This document shows, piece by piece, positions 1 to 9,268 of a DNA stretch of 64,000 nucleotides. Source of the stretch: an uncultured Clostridia bacterium (GTDB lineage Bacteria; Bacillota; Clostridia; Oscillospirales; Acutalibacteraceae); the NCBI GenBank assembly GCA_944380725.1, contig CALWIK010000020.1, positions 210,066 to 274,065 on the forward strand, given 5' to 3'. Position 1 is the first letter of the stretch; the number at the start of each line of letters is the position of its first letter. Under the pieces are notes generated by a model. That model saw only the letters and a list, made by a program, of their open reading frames with translations. It was not told the origin of the DNA and did not search any database. The translations under genes were made by a program, and so were the position numbers.

Positions 1-590
1 AATTAAAAATAATAAATGATATAAAAAATGGCGTAAAAGGAGCCAGAGAACCTCTCATAATACATAATTTAAGACTTGTTGTTTATATTGCTAAAAAATT
101 TGACTCTACAGGTACAAATGTAGAAGATCTTGTTTCTATTGGAACTATTGGGCTTATTAAAGCTGTCAATACTTTTTGCCCTGAAAAAAATATTAAGCTT
201 GCCACGTATGCGTCAAGATGTATCGAAAATGAAATTTTAATGTATCTTAGAAAGAGCTCCCAAATAAAAAATGATATTTCTATAGATGAGCCACTTAAAG
301 TTGACTGGGATGGAAACGAATTATTACTGTCTGATATTCTAGGTAGTGAACATGATATTGTAAATAAGCGTATAGAGCAAGAAGCAGAAAGTCAAATTTT
401 GCTCAAGGCTATTTCAAAGCTGTCAAACAGAGAAAGAAGTATTATGGAATTACGATTTGGACTTTCTGGCAATCAAGAACATACTCAAAAAGAAGTAGCA
501 GATTCTTTGGGAATATCTCAATCTTACATATCTAGACTTGAAAAAAGAATTTTTCAGCGCCTAAAAAGAGATTTAGAAAGGGTTGGATGA
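1..590 (+). CDS. sigE: RNA polymerase sporulation sigma factor SigE (5' end missing)
   Basis: Partial gene, open from base 3 to the stop at 588-590; the start lies before the window. SigE is the early mother-cell sigma factor of sporulation. The visible part covers region 2 ([10 protein letters not shown], then [18 protein letters not shown], the -10 binding core) and region 4 with the helix-turn-helix [22 protein letters not shown]. The segment [14 protein letters not shown] matches SigE rather than SigK, which has TDKDGN at this point. The pro-sequence that would be removed by SpoIIGA is outside the window. The gene that follows is a convergent recombinase, not sigG, which commonly follows sigE in Bacillus and many clostridia. 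SigE would be expected to drive spoVB- and sigK-type genes also found in this window. Confidence 0.95.
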   Translation, partial: LKIINDIKNGVKGAREPLIIHNLRLVVYIAKKFDSTGTNVEDLVSIGTIGLIKAVNTFCPEKNIKLATYASRCIENEILMYLRKSSQIKNDISIDEPLKVDWDGNELLLSDILGSEHDIVNKRIEQEAESQILLKAISKLSNRERSIMELRFGLSGNQEHTQKEVADSLGISQSYISRLEKRIFQRLKRDLERVG

Positions 591-606
591 AGCTAAATAA
601 AAAGTA

Positions 607-1575
607 TCATTTTATTTTTGACAAGGGATTAGCGGAGGCTGCTTTTTGCAATTGTTTATTAGAGAGGTGTGTGTAGATTTCTGTTGTTCCAAGGTTAGAA
701 TGACCCAAAATATCTTTTAAAACTCTAATGTCAACATTCCCATATTGATACATTAAGGTTGCCGCTGTATGGCGAAGCTTATGAACAGAATATCCTAAAC
801 TATCTAAGTCAATTTTTTTTAAATATTTTTTTACTATAAATTGAACCGTTTTTGGACTAATTCTTTTATTAAATTTGCTTATGAATAATGCGTTTTTATC
901 CTTTAAATTATTTTTAGGGCGCACTATCATATACTCTGATAGGGCAGATAAGCAAGCTTCGTTTAAATATACGATTCGTTCTTTATTGCCTTTTCCTGTA
1001 AGTTTTAACGTATTATCATTTCTTATATCGGCCAAATTTATTCCTACAAGTTCTGATAGCCTCATACCACAGTTTAAAAATAAAGTAATTATACAATAGT
1101 CACGTTCTTTAAATGGGCCGTTTATACTTTTTAAAAGATCTATGCTTTGTTCTAAAGTTAAAAATTTAGGCAAAGCAGATTTTTTTTTAGGCATATCTAA
1201 ATCTTTTGTTGGGTTTTCTTCTAAAAGCCCCACCTTATTGACAAGGTAATAAAAAAGTGATTTTAAACTAGAAATTTTTCTCGATCTGGTTGCAGCGTTA
1301 TTATTACGTTCAATCAGCAGATAATTTAAATATTCATATATGTCGGTAGTAGTTATTTTTTTTATTATGTCAATTGTTATGTCATTTATGGAAATTTTTT
1401 CAAACAAAATATTTTCTGGAACTAATTTTTTTGAATATTTAATATATCTAAAAAAGGTTCTCAAGTCAATATAATACTCATTTATAGTTTTTGCTGACTT
1501 ACCTTTTACTGTTTGCATGTATCCTAAAAAATCAATTAAAATTTTAGGAGCTTCATAAATTATACTTGTTTTCAT
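607..1575 (-). CDS. Tyrosine recombinase, XerC/XerD family
   Basis: A 322-residue integrase of the size of chromosomal Xer recombinases. The N-terminal SAM-like core-binding domain spans about residues 10-115 and the catalytic domain about 135-310. All catalytic residues are visible: R172 (GMRLSEL), K195, H265 and R268 (HKLRH), H292 (LGHSNLGTT) and the nucleophile Y301 (EIYTH). I place the start at the ATG at 1575 because AAAGGAAT lies upstream and family alignment begins here; an upstream in-frame ATG at 1632 would add 19 basic residues. It is convergent with sigE and faces two perfect inverted repeats (1646-1708). Most likely it is the chromosome dimer-resolving XerC/D type, but a dedicated element integrase cannot be excluded. 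Confidence 0.9.
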   Translation of the reverse strand: MKTSIIYEAPKILIDFLGYMQTVKGKSAKTINEYYIDLRTFFRYIKYSKKLVPENILFEKISINDITIDIIKKITTTDIYEYLNYLLIERNNNAATRSRKISSLKSLFYYLVNKVGLLEENPTKDLDMPKKKSALPKFLTLEQSIDLLKSINGPFKERDYCIITLFLNCGMRLSELVGINLADIRNDNTLKLTGKGNKERIVYLNEACLSALSEYMIVRPKNNLKDKNALFISKFNKRISPKTVQFIVKKYLKKIDLDSLGYSVHKLRHTAATLMYQYGNVDIRVLKDILGHSNLGTTEIYTHLSNKQLQKAASANPLSKIK

Positions 1576-1645
1576 ATATTTTTTAATTCCTTTCAAGCGT
1601 TGTTTTTTATAATTATATTTTATTTTCTTCATAAAATCTAGATTA

Positions 1646-1679
1646 TTAATTATACAAAAGATTTATTTTGTATAATTAA
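1646..1679. repeat. Perfect 14-6-14 inverted repeat upstream of the Xer gene
   Basis: TTAATTATACAAAA at 1646-1659 is exactly complementary to TTTTGTATAATTAA at 1666-1679, with a 6-base centre (1660-1665). It lies in the divergent gap between the recombinase and the small Cys-rich gene. It contains TATAAT-like hexamers on both strands, so it may be an operator or a promoter region. The 6-base spacer between symmetric arms also has the geometry of a tyrosine-recombinase core site, although the arms do not match the Firmicutes dif consensus. Confidence 0.7.
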
Positions 1680-1682
1680 GTA

Positions 1683-1708
1683 GGTAAAATTAATTTTTAA
1701 ATTTTACC
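1683..1708. repeat. Second inverted repeat, 9-bp arms
   Basis: GGTAAAATT at 1683-1691 pairs perfectly with AATTTTACC at 1700-1708 around an 8-base AT-rich loop. It follows four bases after the larger inverted repeat and precedes the small Cys-rich gene. It could be a weak hairpin or a protein-binding site. No T-run typical of an intrinsic terminator follows it. Confidence 0.5.
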
Positions 1709-1791
1709 AATAAAATTTCCCTTCTTTTTCTCGAATATGTATTTGTATTAATACTAAATCTAATTTATATAGATATAGTGAGGTGAATTTT

Positions 1792-1935
1792 ATGTCTTTA
1801 ATTTTTTGCGACAATGATTGTATTTATCAAAAAGATGGATACTGCATTTTAGAAACGCCCACAGTTGTAAGTGAAAATAAAAATTTATGCGAAAATTGCA
1901 TACATTATAAAAGAAATCCAAGTAAAAAAACTTAA
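1792..1935 (+). CDS. Small Cys-rich protein (47 aa), probable metal binding
   Basis: Starts at ATG 1792 with the binding site AGTGAGGTG ten bases upstream and encodes 47 residues ending at TAA 1933-1935. Six cysteines are arranged as C-x3-C, one further Cys after about seven residues, then a C-x2-C pair near the C terminus followed by HY, which suggests a small zinc- or iron-binding fold. Short proteins of this layout occur widely in Clostridia without assigned function; some databases carry a misleading acyl-ACP dehydratase name for them. It stands alone between divergent and convergent neighbours. Confidence 0.65.
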   Translation: MSLIFCDNDCIYQKDGYCILETPTVVSENKNLCENCIHYKRNPSKKT

Positions 1936-1959
1936 AATTAATAAAATAAAATATTATAC

Positions 1960-2574
1960 TTATTTAATTTGAGGGCTTAACTTTTTTATGTTTTCCATAA
2001 TAATTCTACTTGCAGTTCGAATTGATTTACTGCTATCATCCGCAAGATTAAGTCGAGAAATATTTATTGGTTCTCCAATAGAAATTATATTCTTTTTAAA
2101 GAGTTTAACTTTATGCTCTTTTTTTCCGGTTATACAAACAGGAACAATTGATTTGCCTGTCTTATAAGCAATAACTGCACAACCTGTTTTTGGACGCAAG
2201 AATTCATTGTTTTTAGATCGAGTCCCTTCTATAAAAAGTCCCAGTTGTTTACCATTTTTTAATATTCTTTCTGCATTTTCGATTGCAGAGGTATCTCCCT
2301 TGCCTCGATTTACTGGGAAAGCTCCTACAGTTTTAAAAGCTTTTTCTAAAATTTTAAATTTAAATAGTTCTGCTTTTGCCATAAAATAAATTTGCCTTTT
2401 AAAAGTAATTGCAAGTAACACTGGATCTGCGTTTGAAGTATGGTTAGGACAGATAATAATTCCCCCACTATTAGGAAGATTTTCAAGACCATTTATTTCC
2501 AATCTATATAAAATTTTAACCACAGGTCTTATAATAGTTACAATAAACCAATACAATTTACTTTCTTTCATCAT
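1960..2574 (-). CDS. plsC: 1-acyl-sn-glycerol-3-phosphate acyltransferase (PlsC family)
   Basis: 204 residues. It transfers an acyl chain to lysophosphatidate to make phosphatidate at the membrane. Acyltransferase block I is NHTSNADP (the H-x4-D catalytic pair, about residues 43-50) and block III is FIEGTRSKN (about 114-122); a hydrophobic N-terminal stretch is present. The first codons overlap the end of cmk by 17 nt, a pairing (cmk-plsC) seen repeatedly in Clostridia, so the two are very probably co-transcribed and translationally coupled. Either of two adjacent ATG codons (2574 or 2571) could be used. Confidence 0.92.
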   Translation of the reverse strand: MMKESKLYWFIVTIIRPVVKILYRLEINGLENLPNSGGIIICPNHTSNADPVLLAITFKRQIYFMAKAELFKFKILEKAFKTVGAFPVNRGKGDTSAIENAERILKNGKQLGLFIEGTRSKNNEFLRPKTGCAVIAYKTGKSIVPVCITGKKEHKVKLFKKNIISIGEPINISRLNLADDSSKSIRTASRIIMENIKKLSPQIK

Positions 2575-3241
2575 TATCTAATTTTCCTAACTTATCTTTT
2601 ATCAAATTTAGAACTAAATCCACGGATTCTTTAAAGTTATAATTACTCGTATCTAAAATAACAGCATCTGTTGCAGGTTTTAAAGGAGCAACCGGTCTGT
2701 TTGAGTCATTATAATCTCTCTTTATTATATCATTAAGAACTTCCTCATAAGTAACATTACAGTTTTTTTCAATTAATTCTCTATACCGTCTTTTTGAACG
2801 TTCTTCTAACGAAGCCGTAAGAAATATTTTAACTTGAGCATCTGGCAAAATTACGGTTCCAATATCCCTACCATCCATTATGATATTATTTTTTTTTGCT
2901 AGATCCCGTTGTAAATTTAATAAAAACTTTCTTACACTCAAAAAAGCAGAGACTTTTGATGCAGACATGGAAATTTCTGGTGTTCTTATTTTATCTGAAA
3001 CATCTTCATCAAACAAAAATACTTTTTGTTCTCCATTTATAAATCTTAAACTCAGCTTAATCTCGTTTAGTTTTTTCTTAATACTTTCTTCATCGGTGAA
3101 TTCATTTCGTACAACATAAAGGCCAATAACTCGGTACAAAGCCCCAGTATCGACATAAATATACGAAAGTTTTTTAGAAACAGCCTTTGCAACCGTACTC
3201 TTTCCAGCTCCAGCAGGCCCATCTATTGCTATCGAAATCAC
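2558..3241 (-). CDS. cmk: Cytidylate kinase
   Basis: 227 residues, normal length for bacterial CMP kinase. It phosphorylates CMP and dCMP with ATP. The P-loop GPAGAGKST is at residues 8-16 and is followed by VDTGALYR of the CMP-binding region; DGRDIGTVI (about 123-131) and the basic lid RSKRR follow. It is the first gene of a two-gene unit with plsC, and the permease-like gene at 3266-3952 lies just upstream on the same strand. Confidence 0.96.
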   Translation of the reverse strand: MISIAIDGPAGAGKSTVAKAVSKKLSYIYVDTGALYRVIGLYVVRNEFTDEESIKKKLNEIKLSLRFINGEQKVFLFDEDVSDKIRTPEISMSASKVSAFLSVRKFLLNLQRDLAKKNNIIMDGRDIGTVILPDAQVKIFLTASLEERSKRRYRELIEKNCNVTYEEVLNDIIKRDYNDSNRPVAPLKPATDAVILDTSNYNFKESVDLVLNLIKDKLGKLDNDERK

Positions 3242-3265
3242 ATTTTTCTCCTTATCAATAAAAAT

Positions 3266-3952
3266 TTATTTTACAATTAACATATTAGGGTACATTATTT
3301 TTAAAAAATCATCATTATAATTTTGGTCTAAAAATTCAGAAATTAAAGAATTAGACTCAACTCCAAGTGCTCTTTGAGATTGGCGCCAAACAGCCAAAGC
3401 TGAAATACTCATATTTAATATCATATAAATAAAAAGTAACCAAGTCAAAGTTCTTCCAAATTTTGATGATATTTTTTCTATAATATTATAAAGTTTTGGA
3501 TATATAATTTTCAACCAAATAATCCCTAAAATTCCCCAAAAAATAGCAAATAAAATACTTGTTCTACCACCAAAATTATAATCCACTTCGCTATAATCCC
3601 AAGAGGAAGTTTTAAATACAAATTCTTGAAATAAACTGCATAAATATTCGAAACTTGCACCAACAACTGTACAAATTAAAAATATCCAACGATCTTTTAA
3701 AAAGCTTATTTTGCTCAAGCAAACTGTTAATATTAAAGCACCAAAACCATAAATCGGGTTAAACGGACCGTATATAAGTCCCCATCTAATTTCAAATTTA
3801 TGCTGCACAATTAAGCACCATAATGTTTCTACAACAACTCCTAAAAAACTTCCTATAAAGAAAATCCAAAAAAGCTTATAAAAATTTAATCCGTGTGCAA
3901 AGGATCGTTTATTTAGTCTTGTATTTAAAACTTTGTAATACTTTTTCTTCAT
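3266..3952 (-). CDS. Putative ABC-transporter type IV membrane protein (PF06541-like)
   Basis: 228 residues with about five or six hydrophobic segments. The motif GLIYGPFNPIYGFGA (around residues 58-72) is typical of a clostridial family annotated as putative ABC transporter permease (PF06541). The function of this family is not established and no ATPase gene is adjacent. It lies between upp and cmk on the same strand with short gaps, so it may be read with either. Confidence 0.75.
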   Translation of the reverse strand: MKKKYYKVLNTRLNKRSFAHGLNFYKLFWIFFIGSFLGVVVETLWCLIVQHKFEIRWGLIYGPFNPIYGFGALILTVCLSKISFLKDRWIFLICTVVGASFEYLCSLFQEFVFKTSSWDYSEVDYNFGGRTSILFAIFWGILGIIWLKIIYPKLYNIIEKISSKFGRTLTWLLFIYMILNMSISALAVWRQSQRALGVESNSLISEFLDQNYNDDFLKIMYPNMLIVK

Positions 3953-3988
3953 ATTTATCTCCTTTTAGAGAATTAGAGAAAAATTGTC

Positions 3989-4621
3989 TTATTTAGTCCC
4001 AAAAATTCGGTCTCCAGCATCCCCAAGTCCCGGTACTATATATCCATGATCATTCAGTTTTTCGTCCATTGCAGCACAATAAACCTGAACATCGGGGTGT
4101 TTTTCAGTCAATAAACTAACACCCTCAGGTGCTGCAATTATACACATAAATTTAATACTTTTTGGTTTTTCTTTTTTTATAATATCAATTGCATCAACTG
4201 CCGTACCACCGGTTGCCAACATCGGGTCGAGAACAATTACATCGCGATCATCTATATCCGAAGGGAGTTTGCTATAATACTTAACAGGCCTTAATGTCTC
4301 TGGATCCCGATACAAGCCAATATGGCCAATTTTTGCAGCTGGAATCAACTCCATAACACCATCAACCATACCGATTCCAGCTCTTAGAATAGGAATAAAC
4401 GCAATTTTTCTACCTGCAAGAATTTTCGTTTTAGCCACGGCCAACGGAGTTTCGATTTCTACTTCTTTTAATGGCAAATCTCTAGTTGCTTCATAACACA
4501 TTAACATTGTTATTTCGCTTATCATTTCACGAAATTCTTTTACACCGGTAGCTTTGTCCCTTAAAAGAGAAATTTTGTGTTGAATAAGCGGATGATTCAT
4601 AATAAAAATCTGGTTTTTCAT
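3989..4621 (-). CDS. upp: Uracil phosphoribosyltransferase
   Basis: 210 residues. It makes UMP from uracil and PRPP in pyrimidine salvage. The PRPP-binding loop is seen as [14 protein letters not shown] (about residues 128-141) and the uracil-binding C terminus as [17 protein letters not shown]. Length and both motifs fit the family exactly. It follows rpiB by 28 nt, an arrangement common in Firmicutes, which places it in the tsaE-tsaB-rpiB-upp run. Confidence 0.97.
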   Translation of the reverse strand: MKNQIFIMNHPLIQHKISLLRDKATGVKEFREMISEITMLMCYEATRDLPLKEVEIETPLAVAKTKILAGRKIAFIPILRAGIGMVDGVMELIPAAKIGHIGLYRDPETLRPVKYYSKLPSDIDDRDVIVLDPMLATGGTAVDAIDIIKKEKPKSIKFMCIIAAPEGVSLLTEKHPDVQVYCAAMDEKLNDHGYIVPGLGDAGDRIFGTK

Positions 4622-4649
4622 ATCTTATCACACAACCTTTTATATAATG

Positions 4650-5102
4650 TTAGACCTTAAAATTACCTTTTTCTATTTGTTCGATTTGCAAAATTCTCCG
4701 ATAATGTCTTCCGCCATCAAATGGCGTATTCAAAAAAATATCACTTAATAACATTGCTTTATTTTCGTCAATAATTCTGCCTCCAAGACATAGAATATTT
4801 GCATCATTGTGTTTTCTAGACATTTCAGCAGAAAATTCATCTTGACAAACCGCAGCTCTAATTCCACTTATTTTATTTGCAGCAATAGAGACTCCAATTC
4901 CCGTTCCACAACATAAAATACCCTTTTCGCACTTACCTTCTGAAACTGCTTTAGCAACTAAATATGCATACTTAGGGTAATCTACAGTTTTTTCCATGTC
5001 ATCCGTTCCAAAATCCAAGTATTGTAGATTTTTTTGATCCAAATAATTAATTATTGTTTTTTTTAATAAAAAGCCTCCATGGTCACAGCCTATGGCTATC
5101 AT
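4650..5102 (-). CDS. rpiB: Ribose-5-phosphate isomerase B
   Basis: 150 residues of the RpiB/LacAB family, which interconverts ribose 5-phosphate and ribulose 5-phosphate in the pentose phosphate pathway. The N terminus IAIGCDHGGF carries the Asp-His phosphate/substrate site, and GILCCGTGIGVSIAANK contains the active-site Cys (about residue 65) and anion-binding loop. The start overlaps the end of tsaB by 4 nt. Confidence 0.96.
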   Translation of the reverse strand: MIAIGCDHGGFLLKKTIINYLDQKNLQYLDFGTDDMEKTVDYPKYAYLVAKAVSEGKCEKGILCCGTGIGVSIAANKISGIRAAVCQDEFSAEMSRKHNDANILCLGGRIIDENKAMLLSDIFLNTPFDGGRHYRRILQIEQIEKGNFKV

Positions 5103-5815
5103 AAAAGTGTCCCCTTTTTATCATTTACTATATTAAAATTTCTCTCGGCTTGAGATCTTCTTAAATAAACAGGTATTAACTCCGAAGACCCAATAACAGC
5201 AGTTCCATTTAAACAAAATTCATACGCGGCTAAGGCCACACTACTTGCACGTTGATATTGTTTATTTTCGAAAGCCAAATACACTTTTAAATTTTTTTTA
5301 TTTTTATTATAACATAAAACAGCGCCATCTCCAACTAAAATAACTTTTTTTTCTAACTTTTCAATTTCTAAAAACAAATCTTCTATAGAGATTAACCTGT
5401 CTTGAGTTAATCTTGTGATTTTATCTTTAGAAACATCAAAAATTGCGTTGTATACATTATCACATTTAGCATCCATTACTACACATACAATTTTATTTTC
5501 TCCATAAAAATTATATGCTATAGAATATAATGTAGAAATGCCAATGCAAGGTGAATTATTAGCAAAAGCCAGGCCCTTGATTGTAGCGATGCCTATTCTT
5601 AAACCAGTAAACGAACCCGGACCGGTTGAAACAGCAAAGCAGTCAATCTCATTTATATTAAGTTTTAACACTTCTAGAACATCTTCAACCATCGGAGCTA
5701 ATGTTTGACTATGAGTTAATCCATTATTAATAAAAAATTCTCCCAACAGTTTTTGGTTTTCTGATATAGCTACAGAAGCTGATTTAGCTGAAGAATCAAT
5801 AGCTAAAATTTTCAT
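5099..5815 (-). CDS. tsaB: tRNA threonylcarbamoyladenosine biosynthesis protein TsaB
   Basis: 238 residues of the ASKHA fold. TsaB forms the complex with TsaD and TsaE that makes t6A37 on ANN-decoding tRNAs. The N terminus ILAIDSSAKSASVA and the segment STGPGSFTGLRIGIATIKGLA (about residues 64-84) are diagnostic. It overlaps tsaE upstream by 20 nt and rpiB downstream by 4 nt. tsaD itself is not in the window. Confidence 0.95.
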   Translation of the reverse strand: MKILAIDSSAKSASVAISENQKLLGEFFINNGLTHSQTLAPMVEDVLEVLKLNINEIDCFAVSTGPGSFTGLRIGIATIKGLAFANNSPCIGISTLYSIAYNFYGENKIVCVVMDAKCDNVYNAIFDVSKDKITRLTQDRLISIEDLFLEIEKLEKKVILVGDGAVLCYNKNKKNLKVYLAFENKQYQRASSVALAAYEFCLNGTAVIGSSELIPVYLRRSQAERNFNIVNDKKGTLL

Positions 5816-6236
5816 TTATATTTGCTCCTTCAAATCGAAAGATTCTTTGATTTTTACAATTACCATATTCTATAACAATCTTTATTACATTTTGTGGCAA
5901 TATTTTTTCTATATTTTCACTCCACTCAATAATAAAAATTCCAGCGCCAATATAATCAAAAAATCCAGTAGAGTATAGATCATCTAAAGTTTTAACTCTA
6001 TACATATCAAAGTGATAAACTTTATGTCTTCCATTATACTCATTAACTATAGAAAAAGTAGGGCTACAAATATTATTTTTTATATCAAGGCCCAAACAAA
6101 TTCCTTTAGAAAAAGCTGTTTTACCTACACCAAGGTCTCCAAATAGAGCGATAATTTCTGTGCCTAATAGTTTTTGGGCAAATTCTCTTCCAATTTTTTT
6201 AGTCTGTTCGAAAGAGTTGCTTATAATTTTTAGCAA
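5796..6236 (-). CDS. tsaE: tRNA threonylcarbamoyladenosine biosynthesis ATPase TsaE
   Basis: 146 residues. This P-loop ATPase drives the TsaB-TsaD complex. Walker A is GDLGVGKTAFSKG (about residues 34-46), followed by SPTFSIVNEY and the Walker-B-like HFDMYR and IIEWSE motifs that mark the family. It is the first gene of the tsaE-tsaB-rpiB-upp group and lies 28 nt downstream of fhs. Confidence 0.95.
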   Translation of the reverse strand: MLKIISNSFEQTKKIGREFAQKLLGTEIIALFGDLGVGKTAFSKGICLGLDIKNNICSPTFSIVNEYNGRHKVYHFDMYRVKTLDDLYSTGFFDYIGAGIFIIEWSENIEKILPQNVIKIVIEYGNCKNQRIFRFEGANINENFSY

Positions 6237-6264
6237 AATTAAAAATCTCCTTTATTTATTAAAA

Positions 6265-7932
6265 TCAAAAAAGCCCAGTTATTTTTGCGTTTTTATCAAT
6301 ATCTATATAGTTAGCAGCAGGAATTTTAGGTAGCCCAGGCATAGTCATAATATCTCCAGTAAAAACAACAATAAAGCCCGCCCCATTAGAAAGTTTTACA
6401 TCTTTAACTGTTATATTAAAATCTTTTGGCGCACCCAAAAGTTTCGGATTATCAGAAAATGAATATTGCGTTTTTGCTATACATATAGGAAGATTGTCCG
6501 CACCTAGATCCCGTATCATTTTTATAGATTTATCAGCCAAATCTGTATAAACAACATACTCCGTGCCATAAATTTCTTTGCTTATAATTTCTATTTTTTC
6601 TTTTATTGATAAATTATCGTCATATAAAGGTTTAAAATTAGATTTTTTTTCGGCAGCCTTGCATACAATTTTAGCAAGATCTACTCCACCCTCTCCTCCT
6701 TTAGAAAATACTTCAGACAGAGCAAAATCAACACCAAGTTTTGTACAATATTGTTTTACATAATTTAATTCAGCTTCGCTGTCGGTATCAAATCTATTTA
6801 TTGCAACAACTACAGGAATGGAGAATTTTTTCATATTTTCTATATGTCTGCCAAGATTTATGATTCCCTTTTTTAAAGCTTCTAAATTTTCTTTTTTTAA
6901 AAGCTCTTTAGGAATGTTACCATTGTATTTTAACGCACGCACAGTTGCAACTATAACAACTGTGGCTGGGTTCAATCCTGCAATTTTACATTTTATATCA
7001 AAAAATTTTTCTGCTCCTAAGTCTGATCCAAACCCAGCTTCCGTTATACAGTAATCTGCTAATTTTAATGCTAATTTTGTTGCCCTCACAGAGTTACAAC
7101 CATGAGCGATATTGGCAAAGGGGCCTCCATGCATAATAGCCGGAGTTCCTTCTAATGTTTGAATTAAATTTGGTTTAAAAGCTTCTTTCAAAAGCACACT
7201 CATAGCTCCATTTGCATTCAGATCTCTTGCATAAATTGGTTTTTCATCATAACTATAAGCAACTAAAATACGACCTAACCTATCTTTCAGATCAGCTAAA
7301 TTTTTTGCCAAACACAAAATAGCCATAATCTCGCTTGCAACTGTTATAATAAATCCGTCTTCTCGTGGAACTCCGTTAATTTTGCCTTTTAAGCCAATAA
7401 CTATATTTCTCAAAGCACGGTCATTTATATCTAAACAACGCTTTATTAAGATTCTTCCAGGATCAATTTTTAAAAGATTTCCTTGATGAATATGATTATC
7501 TAAAAGTGCACAAAGCAAATTATTTGCGCTTGTTATAGCATGCATGTCTCCAGTAAAATGAAGGTTTATATCTTCCATCGGTACAACCTGAGAATATCCT
7601 CCGCCAGCGGCACCACCTTTTACTCCAAACACTGGGCCTAGCGAAGGTTCTCTTAAGGCGATAATAGCTTTTCTATTGATTTTTGCCATAGCTTGTCCTA
7701 ATCCTATAGTTGTGGTGGTTTTACCCTCCCCTGCTGGAGTGGGATTTATTGCTGTGACTAAAATTAATTTTCCATTTTTTTTATTTTTTAGTTTTTCAAC
7801 AAGTTTATCATTAAGTTTTGCTTTGTACTTGCCATAAAATTCGATTTCTTCTTCGGTTATTTCAAGATCTTTTGCTACTTCATTAATACTTTTTATTCTA
7901 GCTTTTTGTACTATTTCTATGTCTGTTAGCAT
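6265..7932 (-). CDS. fhs: Formate--tetrahydrofolate ligase
   Basis: 555 residues, the usual length. It makes 10-formyl-THF from formate, THF and ATP, feeding one-carbon metabolism and purine synthesis. The ATP-binding loop [17 protein letters not shown] (about residues 65-81) and the long conserved block [20 protein letters not shown] are visible, as is the C-terminal [15 protein letters not shown]. The leader upstream is only about 40 nt to a TATAAT at 7969-7974 and shows no riboswitch. The gene is divergent from the rodA-type gene. Confidence 0.97.
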   Translation of the reverse strand: MLTDIEIVQKARIKSINEVAKDLEITEEEIEFYGKYKAKLNDKLVEKLKNKKNGKLILVTAINPTPAGEGKTTTTIGLGQAMAKINRKAIIALREPSLGPVFGVKGGAAGGGYSQVVPMEDINLHFTGDMHAITSANNLLCALLDNHIHQGNLLKIDPGRILIKRCLDINDRALRNIVIGLKGKINGVPREDGFIITVASEIMAILCLAKNLADLKDRLGRILVAYSYDEKPIYARDLNANGAMSVLLKEAFKPNLIQTLEGTPAIMHGGPFANIAHGCNSVRATKLALKLADYCITEAGFGSDLGAEKFFDIKCKIAGLNPATVVIVATVRALKYNGNIPKELLKKENLEALKKGIINLGRHIENMKKFSIPVVVAINRFDTDSEAELNYVKQYCTKLGVDFALSEVFSKGGEGGVDLAKIVCKAAEKKSNFKPLYDDNLSIKEKIEIISKEIYGTEYVVYTDLADKSIKMIRDLGADNLPICIAKTQYSFSDNPKLLGAPKDFNITVKDVKLSNGAGFIVVFTGDIMTMPGLPKIPAANYIDIDKNAKITGLF

Positions 7933-8006
7933 TATATACCATCCTTAAAATAAAAAACAAATTTTAAAAATTATAACACACTTGAATTTAAATTAAAAGC
8001 AGAGAC

Positions 8007-8035
8007 TTGAACTTATATAATAATAATAATATAAT
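8007..8035 (+). promoter_or_regulatory. Promoter of the RodA/FtsW-family gene
   Basis: TTGAAC (8007-8012) and a consensus TATAAT (8030-8035) are separated by 17 bases, 25 bases before the GTG start. It is a vegetative sigma-A type promoter by sequence only. Confidence 0.6.
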
Positions 8036-8059
8036 ATTTAAGTTAGAGAGGGTGAGGTT

Positions 8060-9226
8060 GTGCCTAACTTTTTTTATAAATTTAAAGATTATTTTAAACA
8101 GACTGATATTATTTTTTGGATTATTTCCATTTTTCTATCTGTATTTTCATTACTTCTTTTGCTCAGCGTTTCTAGAACATCGAACTTTAACCATTTTAAA
8201 ACACAATTAATTTCTATTTTTATAGGATATATTAGTGCATTTATTATTACTAAATCCGATTATAGAATCATTGCTAAACACTACGTTATTATTGCTACAG
8301 TTTGCATTTTACTTATATTTTGTACGCTAATTTTTGGAACTGCTATAACAGGAAATTCCGGAATAGATGCTAAAGCTTGGCTAAAACTGCCTGGAGGAAT
8401 TTCTTTTCAACCGTCTGAACTTGCTAAAATCGGATTTATATTAACTTTTTCAAAACATTTATCTATTTTAAAAGAAAAAAATGAATTAAAATCCTTTTTT
8501 AATATTACATTTTTGGGCATTCACGCCTTGGTTCCTATATTTTTAACGCATTTGCAAGGTGATGACGGTGCAGCTATAATTTTCTTTTTTATGTTTTTAT
8601 TTATGTCTTTTGGCGCCGGCATTCAATTAAGATACTTTTTTTCAGTCTTTGCAGGCATCATTCTTTTAATTCCAATTTTGTGGAATTATGTTTTTGCAGA
8701 ATACCAAAAACAAAGAATTATTAATCAGATTAACCCAGAAGCAGATCCGCTTAATTCTGGCTTTCAACAAATTCAAGGAAAAATCTCTATAGGTTCTGGC
8801 AAAATTTTTGGTGAGGGGTTATTTAATGGTTCACGCGTCGGTAACAACTCTGTACCAATACAAGAGAGTGACTTTATTTTCTCTGCTGCCGGAGAAGAAC
8901 TTGGATTTATTGGCTGCATTTTAATTATTGTTTTATTACTTTTTATGTTATTTAGAATATTAAGAATAGCTTCGTTATCATCCGACTTTCTTGGAACATA
9001 CATTTGTTTCGGATTTTTCGGACTAATTGTCTCGCAAACTATTTTTAATCTTGGCATGTGCCTGAGTATCCTTCCTGTAATGGGCGTAACGCTACCTTTT
9101 TTTAGTGCAGGAGGTTCATCTTCTGCATGCTTATATTTAGGAATCGGCCTTGTTCAAAGCGTATTTATGCAACAAAAAGACAATGATCTCAACCATCTTT
9201 TACCTCAAGAAAACAATATGATTTAG
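8060..9226 (+). CDS. FtsW/RodA/SpoVE family peptidoglycan polymerase
   Basis: 388 residues with about ten membrane segments. SEDS proteins polymerise lipid II in the cell membrane together with a class B PBP. The motif LPGGISFQPSELAKIGFI (about residues 110-127) and the C-terminal PVMGVTLPFFSAGGSS are family signatures. Start is GTG 8060 behind GAGAGGGTGAGG. The length and sequence fit RodA for cell elongation slightly better than SpoVE or FtsW, but this cannot be decided without comparison. It is a plus-strand gene in a minus-strand neighbourhood with its own promoter. Confidence 0.88.
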   Translation: MPNFFYKFKDYFKQTDIIFWIISIFLSVFSLLLLLSVSRTSNFNHFKTQLISIFIGYISAFIITKSDYRIIAKHYVIIATVCILLIFCTLIFGTAITGNSGIDAKAWLKLPGGISFQPSELAKIGFILTFSKHLSILKEKNELKSFFNITFLGIHALVPIFLTHLQGDDGAAIIFFFMFLFMSFGAGIQLRYFFSVFAGIILLIPILWNYVFAEYQKQRIINQINPEADPLNSGFQQIQGKISIGSGKIFGEGLFNGSRVGNNSVPIQESDFIFSAAGEELGFIGCILIIVLLLFMLFRILRIASLSSDFLGTYICFGFFGLIVSQTIFNLGMCLSILPVMGVTLPFFSAGGSSSACLYLGIGLVQSVFMQQKDNDLNHLLPQENNMI

Positions 9227-9268
9227 AAATATCTATAATAAACAATGCAGTAAACTTTCTTAATAATT

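Noticed and set aside
1646-1679. Possible dif site for XerC/D
   Set aside because: The geometry (symmetric arms, 6-base centre) fits, but the arm ends next to the centre (CAAAA/TTTTG) do not match the Firmicutes dif consensus (TATAA and TTATG).
7933-8000. THF riboswitch before fhs
   Set aside because: The leader is too short (about 40 bases) and no conserved core is seen.
8007-8210. Overlapping small plus-strand ORF before the RodA/FtsW gene
   Set aside because: It is the wrong frame of the RodA/FtsW gene and lacks its own binding site.
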